The translations under genes and the position numbers were made by a program. A DNA stretch of 64,000 nucleotides, taken from assembly GCA_032622095.1 (NCBI GenBank), contig CP136067.1, positions 74,054,705 through 74,118,704 on the forward strand, read 5' to 3'. Each line of letters begins with the position of its first letter. Position 1 is the first letter of the stretch. Below, piece by piece: positions 45,684 through 55,967 of this stretch. The notes beneath the pieces were generated by a model. That model saw nothing but the letters and a program-made list of their open reading frames with translations. It was not told the DNA's origin and ran no database searches. This DNA comes from Siphonodentalium dalli (Eukaryota > Mollusca > Scaphopoda > Gadilida > Siphonodentaliidae).

Positions 45684-46805
45684 ATGGCAAGCCGTTTTCA
45701 CATTTTTGATTGATTTAGACTTAAGTCCAATTATTTGGACTTAAGTCCAAATGAATTGGACTTAAGTCCAATTAGCGAATTGATTTGGACTTAAGTCCAA
45801 ATCAATTGGACTTAAGTCCAATTATTTGGACTTAAGTCCAATTATTGGACTTAAGTCCAAATAATTGGACTTAAGTCCAAATAATTGGACTTAAGTCCAA
45901 TAATTGGACATTTGGACTTAAGTCCAATTATTTGGACTTAAGTCCAATTATTTGGACTTAAGTCCAATTAGTGAATTGATTTGGACTTAAGTCCAATTCA
46001 TCTGGTTTGAAACGATAGTCCCCTTCTTTGTAATGGTATATTCCTGCAAGTTTTGATTGACAGTCAAACTCCGTACTAACCAGGGCATTCCTGACTCCAA
46101 GACTAAGTCCGTACGTCCCCTTTGCCACGTGGCTTGTTTTTGGCATGCCGAGATTGAAAATGTTTCGAATCCGAATTGGCATCTTAATAAATGCTAACTG
46201 CATGCATGAATGAAGTAAAATTAATTCACGACTTGATTCAATTGTTATTTGACAGCATGTAGTGTAGGCTACACGCAGTTTCGTTTATTGCATTTACTAA
46301 GTGTCTTATTTGTATAATTTGCTCGATTTTCAAAGTCAAAATTGTTGATAGGATCTGGTCCACATCGAGCTGATTCATTATATATGTTGAGAAAGGTAAC
46401 AATTAACAAGATCAACAAGAATTAGACCCAAATGTAAACGGCCATTTTCCCACAACTCCGCCCTATGAGCAAAACCAGACCTGCTTAATATCTGATGGGG
46501 GTGTTTCTTATACAGATGAATTGGACTTAAGTCCAAATGAATTGTACTTAAGTCCAAATACCACATAATTGTGAATTCGGCGAGGAATTGGACTTAAGTC
46601 CAAATAGATGAAAATATCGGTATTTGGACTTTAATAAGTCCAAATCAATTGGACTTAAGTCCAATTCCTCGCCGAATTCACAATTATGTGGTATTTGGAC
46701 TTAAGTCCAATTCGCTATTTGGACTTAAGTCCAATTATTTGGACTTAAGTCCAAATAATTGGACTTAAGTCTAAATCAATCGAAAATGTGAAAACGGCTT
46801 GCCAT
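45684..46805. mobile_element. TIR element with 8-bp TSD and about 22 copies of the palindrome TTGGACTTAAGTCCAA
   Basis: Perfect 8-bp duplication ACTATTGT at 45676-45683 and 46806-46813. TIRs of at least 55 bp begin ATGGCAAGCCGTTTTCACAT on both strands with one mismatch. Inside each end is an array of the 16-bp perfect palindrome (about 13 on the left to 46000, about 9 on the right from 46515), spaced by AATTATTT-like linkers. A further 50-bp inverted pair ('taccacataattgtgaattc' … its complement) surrounds 46553-46695. An 8-bp TSD is compatible with hAT and some other superfamilies. The 500-bp middle has no transposase. Confidence 0.82.
45958..46203 (-). CDS. Unrecognised short ORF inside the palindrome-rich element
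   Basis: 81 codons, MQLAFIKMPIRIRNIFNLGM … STEFDCQSKLAGIYHYKEGD. Its C-terminus runs into palindrome units (LDLSPNQ), so at least that end is not a natural protein. The string 'caatcaaaacttgcagga' recurs as 'cagtcaaaacttgtagga' just outside the element at 39933-41096, hinting that both elements sit beside or have captured related sequence. I assign no function; it may be spurious. Confidence 0.2.
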   Translation of the reverse strand: MQLAFIKMPIRIRNIFNLGMPKTSHVAKGTYGLSLGVRNALVSTEFDCQSKLAGIYHYKEGDYRFKPDELDLSPNQFTNWT

Positions 46806-46813
46806 ACTATTGT

Positions 46814-47182
46814 AGGTGATGCCTTGTTTTGAAAATCAAGATTGTAGATGTTAATATTTCCAGGAATTTTTGACTGCAAGCTACTTGTAAAACATTGTGA
46901 TGTGTGAAACCATTTGATTTAGGGCTACTTACTTTCTTTATATGAACTTTGGTAATCTGTTTCAATTCAGGGGTCATAGGGACCAGCATCCTCATCATAT
47001 TATGTCTTTATAACATTATATAGATAACACTTTTGTATTGTATAAACTACATATATTATTGAAAACCATAACCCATGTTATGAAACACTTGTATCTAACA
47101 ATGTACATGTACCTAACAATATAAGCATTCCTTATTACACAGGTCAGATATGATCTTATCTGTCCATGTTTTATAAACAAAC
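46814..47182. other. No recognised feature
   Basis: AT-rich flank of the 8-bp-TSD element. Short minus-strand frames without recognised motifs. Confidence 0.3.
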
Positions 47183-47815
47183 TAGAGGATGGACCCGGCA
47201 ATGCACGGGGAAAAATAGAGATTTTAACAAATAAACATAGGCTACTTCATGTAAGAACACACAAATCCACCCGCGTGTTTATTTTAAAATACATTTGACA
47301 GAAGGTGAACTCCTGTGGTGTATTTAAAACACATGTTATTCAGTTGAGGAACGACAATTCGAATAAAAGTTGCCGAAAATGTAAAAAAAACACTATTACG
47401 CTGCTGCTCTGGGGTTTCCCGCTGTCTGGTCGCCCGATTCCGCCTCGGTTTTTGTGAAATGCGAGCCAATTTTTTTTTTTCCGGCAGCATTACTAAATAG
47501 AAAAGTGCAAGAGCAATTAATTATGTCCGCTAATGTGTTGCTGAACGAATTGACTTATGCGCGGAAGCGGCGTAATTGCCCTCTGTACTGAAAGTTTAAC
47601 TATGACGTCACGATAATAGTGAATACATGGTTACGGATTAAAATGATCCCGTAACATGAAAACGCGACGTCTGGCGCAAACAGTAGCCAGCCCATGTCCT
47701 TCCCCGGGTCAAGTTACGCCTAGATACCAAATTTCGAGGCGATCCGTCGAGAAACCACAAAGTGTATAGGGAACACACAAACACACAGACATTCGCATTT
47801 ATATATTAAGATAAC
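47183..47815 (+). mobile_element. Short retroposon-like element, relative of the CTAGCAG family
   Basis: Head AACTAGAGGATGGACCCGGC followed by 'aatgcacgggg' aligns with the CTAGCAGRTTAGCCCGCCAC head at 17692 and 18593. Tail 'ccaaatttcgaggcgatccg' … 'aacacacaaacacacagaca' … 'ttatatattaagat' is an RTE-type 3' end (family knowledge). About 630 bp, no coding. It has a T9 tract near 47469-47480. Confidence 0.55.
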
Positions 47816-47827
47816 AACTGGGGAGAA

Positions 47828-47843
47828 TGGGGGGGGGGGGGGT
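47828..47843. repeat. Poly-G tract
   Basis: An uninterrupted run of G within 'gggaatgggg' context. Length is likely polymorphic or error-prone. Confidence 0.9.
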
Positions 47844-49840
47844 AGTAATTAAAGTACAATTTAAATATGAGATGGAATCCCATACATGTATGTTGTTCTA
47901 AGCAGTCTGGCTTGTAAACATTATAATTTGTCTTTAGAAGTGAATAAATTTTGAATATCTGGCATGCCAAAGGTGGCAGAGATAGGAATTTATCACTTTT
48001 GTTTCCAATGTGTTAACTTACGGTAAACTTCTAAACATATCCTCGGAAATCACTAAACCGTTGGATCTCACAGTGAGAGGTCTTTGGGTAAATAGGGACA
48101 GAGTTATGAGATTTAAAACTACTCCTCCCCCACCCCAAATACTTTAACCCCTTCTTAAGACAAATTATTTGAGCTTTTGATTTCAAGTTGGGTACTGATG
48201 TATGGATTCCTGTGATCATATCTTTGAAAAATGATCAGTTATAGCTAATCGCTATTGCCAAGGTATGGGTTAAACATCTGCCGATCATGATCGGCCTCTC
48301 GTTTATATATCCTGCCGACGGTAGAACAAGCTGAAACTTTCTATGTCACAGGAAAATGATAATGGTGCCAGAACCCCGTGTCAAGGTTAAACACAAATTT
48401 AGATGTAAAAAAAATGTTAAAATAATTCACTATCAAATTTAAGGATTTTTTTTTATTTTATTGCTCAATTTTGTGCATGAGAACACCAGACTGGAATTAT
48501 AGGTCTCACAAAACCTCCAGTCGTTTTTTGTACCTTATAAGAAAGAATTCAATTAAGTGCTATATCAACATATATATCTATATAGAGTCCTGTAACTAAA
48601 AACTATTCCACATTTTGATATATCCCTCAACACAAGTTATGTATAAATAATTTGGAGGTTCAAATAAGCCATGTCTATTGAAGCCAAAACTAAAACAACC
48701 CACAGGAATGGGTATCCTAATCCATTATTCACCGATGATCTCCTCAGTTTGCTGATAGGAGCTATACAAATATCACAAGGGAGCTTGTCATCTCAACAAT
48801 TCGTGCTTCTCTTGGTTTTCCACTTTTCTATTACCCCACTTTTGAATTTTCTAATAGGTTTAGCCAATTATTGTCAAGGGAGATAATTTAATACTATTTG
48901 TGTGTTATTTAATTATCTGATATATGACTGGTCCAACAGGATCTCCCTGTCAATTAACTATTTTGCTGCTGATTGCAACTAGTTGAATTTAATACCCATA
49001 CACTGCTGATAGTGATATTAAGTTGAAATCGGGTACCTGGTGGCAACAGGACTGGTACAGGGGTAGTAAATGTGGCTGCCAGGTTTATTGTAACCAAAAT
49101 GAGTCCCAATTGTGGACACATATATATGTCATGCTTATAAGTTCCTGGATATAACACCAATAAACTTGTGAGATACAGCAGATATGAAGCATTATTTGTA
49201 CATATACACATATCCATACAACATGTACTGCTACATAAGGGCACTTGGTAATCTCATTATCATGTGGTCTCTTCGTAGGTAGGTCTATATAGGTCAGGTG
49301 TCTGTCTCCAGATATAATATTTTAACCAGTAATATCAAAATGAAACCCAAATACAACAACCAACTCAGCAGGATATGTTCATTTATTATGTCAGCTCTTG
49401 CGATCAGCCAATCAGCGTCGATAAATAGTGACGGCATATGAACCTATATTAGGTGCTTATCCACCATCTTGTTTTCAGAAACTCTGTCGACTCGGGAATA
49501 TTTTGGGTGTATTTTGGTGCCAAGAAAAGGGATATCTCGGAAATCATTTTCTGCGAATTTAAAGACATAGTACCATGTACCAAAACCTGCATGCGATATA
49601 TTTGAGGAATTCTAAAGACTCATAAATTAACTATCAAACTCAACAAGTTGTCCTACTTCTGATGATTAGCCATTGACTCAAGGCGTTGACGTTCAATGCC
49701 CATGGTGCGTCACTGTGATGTTACATAAGTTAATAGACGACACATTTAACTTACCAAATTACAAAAATTACAGCGACGATTAATTAAAGGGATATGCTGG
49801 ATTTTGTCCACTTACATAATAAATACGTTATGGGATGCTT
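47844..49840. other. No recognised gene; short palindrome near 48284
   Basis: GCCGATCATGATCGGC near 48281-48297 is a perfect 16-bp palindrome. Otherwise AT-rich sequence with short unconvincing frames (for example 48671-48886, 71 codons, hydrophobic C-terminus, no motif). Confidence 0.3.
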
Positions 49841-49847
49841 AGTTGTT

Positions 49848-50671
49848 GGATATGGTGTCATGTGAAGCCCACGGCCTCGCCTAATTATCCCCCGCCAAAT
49901 TGAAAATTTGCGGGGGATATAGGAATGGTTTCCGTTCCGTCTGTCCGTCCCAAATTTGTAAGAGTCATAACTTGAACAAATGTCAATGGATTTCAAAGAT
50001 TTGTGGTATATGAGTTCACCTGACTATTAACTAGAAAGTGTTCGCAAGCCAGGTCCGGCCGGATATTTTTACCAGAGTTATTGGACTTTGTTTATTATTT
50101 TTGTCAAATTTACCAAATAGCAAATAGACGACGTCACAGGGCTCATTTCCACAAATTTCAACGAATTTCGAAGATATTTGATATATGAGTTCACCTGACC
50201 ATGACCTAGAATCAGTTCGAAAGCCAGGTCCGGCCGGATATTTTATCTGGAATTATTGGACTTTGTTTATTATTTTTGTCGAATTTACCAAATAGCAAAT
50301 AGACGACATCATATGCACAGGGCTCATTTCCACAAATGTCAACAGATTTTTGGTAAATGAGTTCACATGACCAGTATCTAGAACGAGTTCGCAAACCAGG
50401 TTCGGCCGGATATTTTCAGCAGAGTTATTGGACTTTGTTTATTATTTTTGGTGCAAATGGACGACGTCACATGGCTAATTTCCACAAATGTCAGTACCTA
50501 AAATGAGTTCGCAAGCCAGGCTTTTTGACAAAATCCCACCTCTTGTTTAGCACATACTGAGAACACAAACATTATTGAGAATGCACTTCCCCAACTGCAC
50601 AATTCGGCAGGGATACCGTCGTCTGCGACTGCTTGTATTGATCTTACATCGCCTCACATGACACCATATCC
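49848..50671. repeat. 18-bp perfect inverted repeat flanking a hairpin element
   Basis: GGATATGGTGTCATGTGA at 49848-49865 and its exact complement at 50654-50671, 788 bp apart. They bracket the CCCCCGC hairpin element. They may be the ends of an older foldback element split by the insertion. Confidence 0.55.
49887..50550 (+). mobile_element. ATCCCCCGC hairpin element with tandem cores
   Basis: 5' hairpin ATCCCCCGC … GCGGGGGAT (49887-49918), a CCGT/GTCC microsatellite (49931-49950), then about four diverged cores sharing 'acttgaacaaatgtcaatgg'-type starts, 'tatatgagttcacctgac', 'gcaagccaggtccggccgga' and 'gagttattggactttgttta', with spacing about 175-185 bp. It ends near 'cccacctcttgtt'. Same layout as the other hairpin families. 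Confidence 0.65.
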
Positions 50672-51056
50672 GACCACTATTAAAGCGTCCTGTAACTTAT
50701 ACTATATGTGCGAATGTCCGTGTTCTATTTGTATGGTCCTTAGGTGTACAAAATAAGCCTGGCACTGAAAGAGTTAAGAATGGAATTGGTAAATATCTTG
50801 CTATTATTGTAAAGGTATACTATGAAAGCAAGTTATCAAAACACAAAGGAGTACCATATACTATCTTTAAAAAAAAATCTAAACTTGACCAAAATTGCAT
50901 ACACACTCTGTGACAAAGACTGTCTTTATACCTGGAAATAATATTTGGTTATATTCACCAAGGCCACATATACGCGAAATGTACTATATTTTCTGCAATT
51001 GCATTACAGTGTGTAACCATTGTCCCTAATGTTACGCATATCTGCTGGACACACAA
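50672..51056. other. Unassigned left flank of the 3.9-kb transposon
   Basis: Contains 'actgaaagagTTAA' at about 50766, a piggyBac-end-like string without an identified partner. The last three bases (CAA) are the TSD of the next element. Confidence 0.3.
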
Positions 51057-51904
51057 TAGTCCAGGAGATCGGGAGGTAGTGTTGCTCATATTGACGGACA
51101 AGCTGCGACCATGTTATTTTTAATGTTTTAGGTATGGTAATGAAGAAAAATCATGATAGCAAGAACAAATTTGTAGCCTTCTTTGTTTTTTTTCGATTTT
51201 TTGGGCATTTTTCGATATTTTAAGCCCAAAATTTTCATTTTTTTTTCAATGTGTAAAGTTTCATTTTAGTATGATTTTGGTGATTCAGTTGAATAGTAAT
51301 TGTGTTAATAATGTTAAATAACTAATTGTGCTAAAAAATTGAAGAATTTAAATGTTTTTGTTTCAATTTTTTTACCATTTTTTTTACTTTTTTACGCAAA
51401 ATCGTCCAAATTGCAACCATTTCATCTTAGTATGATTTTAAGGTTAAAATTCACCATAATTATTTTAATATTGTTAAATAATTTACAACTTGGCTTCTAC
51501 AATGTTTATAAATGGATTTAAGAAGGTTTCTACTTGTTTTCTAAGTTGAGGGGGGTCTAATTCAAATCCAATTAAACATTGTACTGTTCAAAATTAGATA
51601 AATTTCTTAAGGCATATGGTAGATATACGTAACTAGTTTCCAAAACATATACATATGCCTTTCTATCCTGTGCGTTATGCACGCGAGTCGTATTTTACAA
51701 ATTAAATTATGATGAAAAACCCTGAATTTTGGGTGTGGTCACATTTGTGGTCATAATATTCCGATTAGAGAGTGGATGGACATGGGGCATGCGACACTAT
51801 GCAGTATATATGTATATAACAAGCATGACATGAGACATTAGTATCTTTCTACTGAACTGTGCTTCCAGAGTTATCAGGAATCGAGTATCGGTGTTATTTC
51901 TTAC

Positions 51905-51918
51905 CCCCCCCCCCCCCC
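51905..51918. repeat. Poly-C tract
   Basis: A homopolymer inside transposon copy 1. The matching poly-G in copy 2 (about 60816-60828) differs slightly in length. Confidence 0.85.
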
Positions 51919-52125
51919 AAAAATGGTCAATTTTAAAACGGGGTATGTGGGTCAAAGGACCACTGGGAGATAATAGGATGACCAATGACTTCTATATTTC
52001 TATCGTATCACAGTAAAGCTTTTTTTGTAAAATTGGCGCAGTTTACATAATCAAAGTTCAATTTTCTTTACAATTATATGTTACAGGCAACTAATTATAT
52101 AGAGTTACGCTTCTTGAAACTCGAG

Positions 52126-52482
52126 TCAGCATAACAAAACAATCTGGCTGCTGATTGGTTGATTATCATTGAGGGAAATATCCCTAATCGGGAACATAAA
52201 ATTATAGCCTACGTAAATATGGCGATCGTGTATGTTTATATGTCCAGGAAGAGTCTGGTGGTATCTAGAAGTTACGGAAGGGGTCTGGATATGTTTATGC
52301 TGCTGATTTTTGTGCAGTAAATGGGGTAGTTGTGGAAATGCAAGACTATCGTTTGAAAAAAATACCGAAAATGGCGCGTTTGTTGTCACATACTGGTGCA
52401 GCGGATGACGTGCTAAGGGAAAATTGACCACTTGAAGTTCAAATAGGCTTAACCCATAGCCGGCGGGACTTTTAGTTAACAC
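52126..52482 (-). CDS. Unrecognised 118-codon ORF of the 3.9-kb transposon (copy 1)
   Basis: The frame MLTKSPAGYGLSLFELQVVN … to stop has no domain I recognise, no transposase signature, no signal peptide and no membrane segment. Copy 2 has the same frame at 60252-60608 with a single difference (Asn to Asp at 'VGYxFMF'). The copies are near-identical overall, so this is not evidence of selection. Possibly fortuitous. Confidence 0.25.
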   Translation of the reverse strand: MLTKSPAGYGLSLFELQVVNFPLARHPLHQYVTTNAPFSVFFSNDSLAFPQLPHLLHKNQQHKHIQTPSVTSRYHQTLPGHINIHDRHIYVGYNFMFPIRDISLNDNQPISSQIVLLC

Positions 52483-52679
52483 TGTCGCCTATGGAAAATA
52501 ATTAGGTGTTTGTAACCTATAGATACGAAGCTCCTATATTATTTATATATTACTATATTTAAATCAGATTTATGCATACAGTCGACGTCGAAACAAAACA
52601 TGAATGTTCCGATTATTCGTGACATTCAAGTTAAATGTTCAATAATAGAAAATTATACTGTGACTGGTTCATTCAACAT

Positions 52680-53800
52680 GAAGTTAGTCAAGGTGTATCT
52701 TTATTAATAACAGTATACAGTACTATCAAAATCAGAAGAAACATGTGACCCTGGGTACTTATCTCCCAGTGCTGTGGCAAAACAAAAATTGACAATGCAT
52801 TCTTAAACCCAAACCTGTGGCGGTTTTTCATACAATGCACCGAAGCTTCGTGCCATGTACCGTGACGTGTCAGAACTCCAGGAATATACCACCATATGAC
52901 ATCATATGGTAACGTTAACAAACATTGAATGGTCACCAGAAACCCGGATATTAATAATTTCAGATCATAATTAGCATCGCATTATATATTAACCCATCGA
53001 GGAATATGTCATAATGACACACACTATATTACACCTACTATATAACTGCTCCCTCCCTGACACAGGGCTACATATAAGAAGTTTATCGATGTCTACTTAA
53101 TGAGAGTATACAGTTCCGTCAAAATATGACCGAAAATGTGACCTCGCATCGTTAACCCCAATCTGTGGCGATTTTTCATACAATTTACCGAAGCTTCGTG
53201 CCACGTACCGTCAAATGGCATCAAACGTTGAATGGTCACCATAAACTTTGATATCAGTCATTTCAGATTGTAATTATCATGGAATTATATATTAAACCAT
53301 GGTGTAATTATGTCAAAATGACACACTATATTACATCCACCCTATATAACTGCTTCCTCCCTGACACAGTGCTACATACAAGAAGTGTATCCATGTCTAC
53401 TTAATGAGAGCATATAGTTCTGTCGAAATCTGGCGAAAAATGTGACCTTGCATCATTAACCCCAAATCTGTGGCGGTTTTTCATCCTATGTACCGAAGCT
53501 TCGTGACATGTACCGAAGCTTGGTGACGTGTCAGAACTTCTAAAATATACCCCATCGGGACATCAAATGGTATCAAACGTTGAATGGTCACCAGAAATCT
53601 CGATATTAGTCATTTCAGACCATAATAACATAGCATTATATATTAATCCATCGAGAAATATGTCAAAATGACACACTATATTACACCCACCCCTATATAA
53701 CTGCGTCCTCCCTGACACAGGCTGCATATAAATTATTTATCCATGTCTACTTAATGAGAGTATAGAGTTCTGTCAAAATCGGGCGAACAATTTGGTCTAT
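52680..53800. repeat. Tandem units of 300-350 bp with 'accgaagcttcg' palindromes
   Basis: Repeating landmarks 'cttaatgagagta' (53098, 53401, 53753), 'ctccctgacacag' (53066, 53364, 53708), 'ttgaatggtcacc' and 'accgaagcttcgtg' show about 3.3 diverged units. The same set appears inverted in copy 2 (about 58920-60050). AAGCTT sits at the centre of each short palindrome. Confidence 0.7.
52688..52936 (-). CDS. Unrecognised 82-codon ORF of the 3.9-kb transposon (copy 1)
   Basis: MTIQCLLTLPYDVIWWYIPG … ends with a hydrophobic segment (MFLLILIVLYTVI). It lies within the first tandem unit. The counterpart at 59789-60037 differs at two residues (QC/QR, IPG/IHG). No recognised family; probably fortuitous. 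Confidence 0.2.
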   Translation of the reverse strand: MTIQCLLTLPYDVIWWYIPGVLTRHGTWHEASVHCMKNRHRFGFKNALSIFVLPQHWEISTQGHMFLLILIVLYTVINKDTP

Positions 53801-54964
53801 AAATCCCGTAGTGTGACACATTTAATATAGACCAAAACAATAAACACCTTTCAACCCAAAGATAGTTACATTTTAATTGCAAAAAATGGTCTAAACATGA
53901 AAAGTTAATTTTTGCCGATATTTAAGCCAAGTTTTTGAGAGAAAAGTCCAATATTTTTGGTGATGTCAGTGGTGACAATAGTAACAAATTAACCATGGCA
54001 CATCAGGCATGTTAGTATTCAATGTATAGAAGGCAGAATAGCCAATTTTGTACATCATCCACAACTTGTAATCGATTGCAGAACACGCTGGGGCAATATT
54101 TATCATTTTCCATATTTTGGCAGCCATTTTGGCAGCCATTTTGAGCCAAAGTAAGAATTTTGGTTCCAGTGAGTTGGAATATTCATAGGTATAATCATAT
54201 GCATCACTTACATTACAAAGTTCTGTTCATTTCTTGTTAAAATATGACTATAATCCCAATTGTGATTTTTTTGTGAAATTTTATACTGCGTTCTGTAAAT
54301 TCGAATTTTTGAGGGAACGGAAGGGGCTAGGAACACAAAAAGTGCATATTTAATTGCCCCAATGATCAGTTACACAAAATACAAAATAAAGTCGCATTAC
54401 TCAACCAGTTCCAAACAGCATGAATCGATCTAGAAGATATTTGTAAAAAAAAGTCATATTTTCAACTTCCGGCAGCCATATTGGTGGCCATCTTGGATGG
54501 TGAGTTTCAATTTTGCCCCAAAAAAGTGACATTATGTCTTAGCTTCACGAAAATATATACATTTGTATACATTTTACAAGATTTTCACCGCTTAATTTGC
54601 ATAAAACTGACTTGAGGGTCTGGAGTCTATACGGCCACTTTTTGTTCTTGCTAACATTGCTTAAAAGTTGAAGGACATAATAAGGAACAAAATGAGTTGG
54701 GAGAAGTTAAGTCCCAGGGGGTGCAAGGATATCCATATTAGATCCCGGACTAGTAGTAATATGACGTCGCTGGAAAATTCTTTCATTTTCGGTCATCGGG
54801 TAGGTCAATAAAAACACATTTTTCGCCAATTAAGCTACAAATTCACCACAGCTATCATGGATTTTCGTAATCTACATATATTTTACTACAAAATTAGACC
54901 GGATAGCACTTGTCCGTCAAAATGAGCAACATTTGTTATTTCTTGGGGTCGATCTCCTGGACTA

Positions 54965-55592
54965 CAACCATAAATAGCAACATTATCATGTCAATAGTCA
55001 ATGCTGAAATAACAGCTTTAATTGCTGGTCATCTGATATTTTGCACAAGTAGATGGGTTGTATTGGTAAGATATTTTCAAACAACAAGATACTCAAAACT
55101 AATATTGTACATTGCGTAACAGCATATTCCAGTTGCAAGTTGCCCACTGAATTAATTTGAACAAAATCGTCTACTAATACACCGGTTTGGTATCAGCAGG
55201 AAAATTAGTCTTATATAACATGTAAATGTACTGTCTATTTGATCTGATGAGATGGAGTGTTAATCTTTTGAAGTGATGGGGGTTTATTTGCAGTATAATA
55301 AACATAATGCAATATACATGCAATGTTTATTATCACAGACTGCTGAAAATTTCGGAAATGTAACTGCTATTTATTTCCAGAAAATGGTCAACACTTAAAC
55401 TGTATTTCTTATTTATTCAACCTAACCAGTCACATTCTCCGCCCGCACAGTTTGACATAAAATATATAGTATACTCTATATGGGCAATTAGCAGTTGGGG
55501 ATACCATTATAAAGATTAGGTGCCTTGACTGCCATGTGTTATTGTCTCACTGGTTTGTGTTATCATACAAGTACCGGTGTAACACGTCATCT
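54965..55592. other. Spacer between the two transposon copies, left part
   Basis: AT-rich, nothing recognised. It starts with the CAA target duplication. This DNA is the flank into which copy 1 inserted and is not LINE-derived, so the two copies have different insertion contexts. Confidence 0.4.
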
Positions 55593-55612
55593 TCCCCCCC
55601 CCCCCCCCCCGG
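55593..55612. repeat. Poly-C tract
   Basis: A run of about 18 C between 'catcttc' and 'ggtacaaac'. Confidence 0.9.
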
Positions 55613-55967
55613 TACAAACATTTAGGTTTTTATTGGGTAATAAATTATAACTCCCCATATGGTGCTATCCACCGGCCTTTGCTCCTTATAAGCCTTCTTG
55701 TTACAGTACTCTCTCAGAAATCATTGTGTTAGCCCACAAACGGTATCTAATTTGTCCAAAGCTACAAAATAAATCAACACCAAGATTTCCAAGATGAATT
55801 CAATACGAAATTATTTGAAGAGTAAATACTGAAACTACGCTTCATCACAGCTAGTACTTTGGCACTGCTTAAATGGTGAATCTGCCTGCTTTATCGAGGC
55901 CATCTTTCAGTTACATGCACTACTACTATGGATTAGGCTGGGAAAGCTGAGAATGTGAATTTATAAT

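Larger units (their letters stand above)
51057..54964 (+). mobile_element. Unclassified 3.9-kb TIR transposon, copy 1 (TSD CAA)
   Basis: The left end is TAGTCCAGGAGATCG then, after 8 bases, TGTTGCTCATATTGACGGAC. The right end, on the other strand, is TAGTCCAGGAGATCG then, after about 18 bases, TGTTGCTCATTTTGACGGAC. Weaker inverted similarity continues for about 130 bp ('atcatgatagcaagaac' versus 'atccatgatagcagtgg'). The TSD is CAA at 51054-51056 and 54965-54967. No transposase; the longest frames (118 and 82 codons, minus strand) are unrecognised. The interior has about 3.3 tandem units of 300-350 bp. A nearly identical copy lies inverted at 57725-61676. Confidence 0.85.

Noticed and set aside
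50757-50780. TTAA-adjacent 'actgaaagag' as another piggyBac end
   Set aside because: No matching inward-facing partner was identified; the string is short enough to arise by chance.
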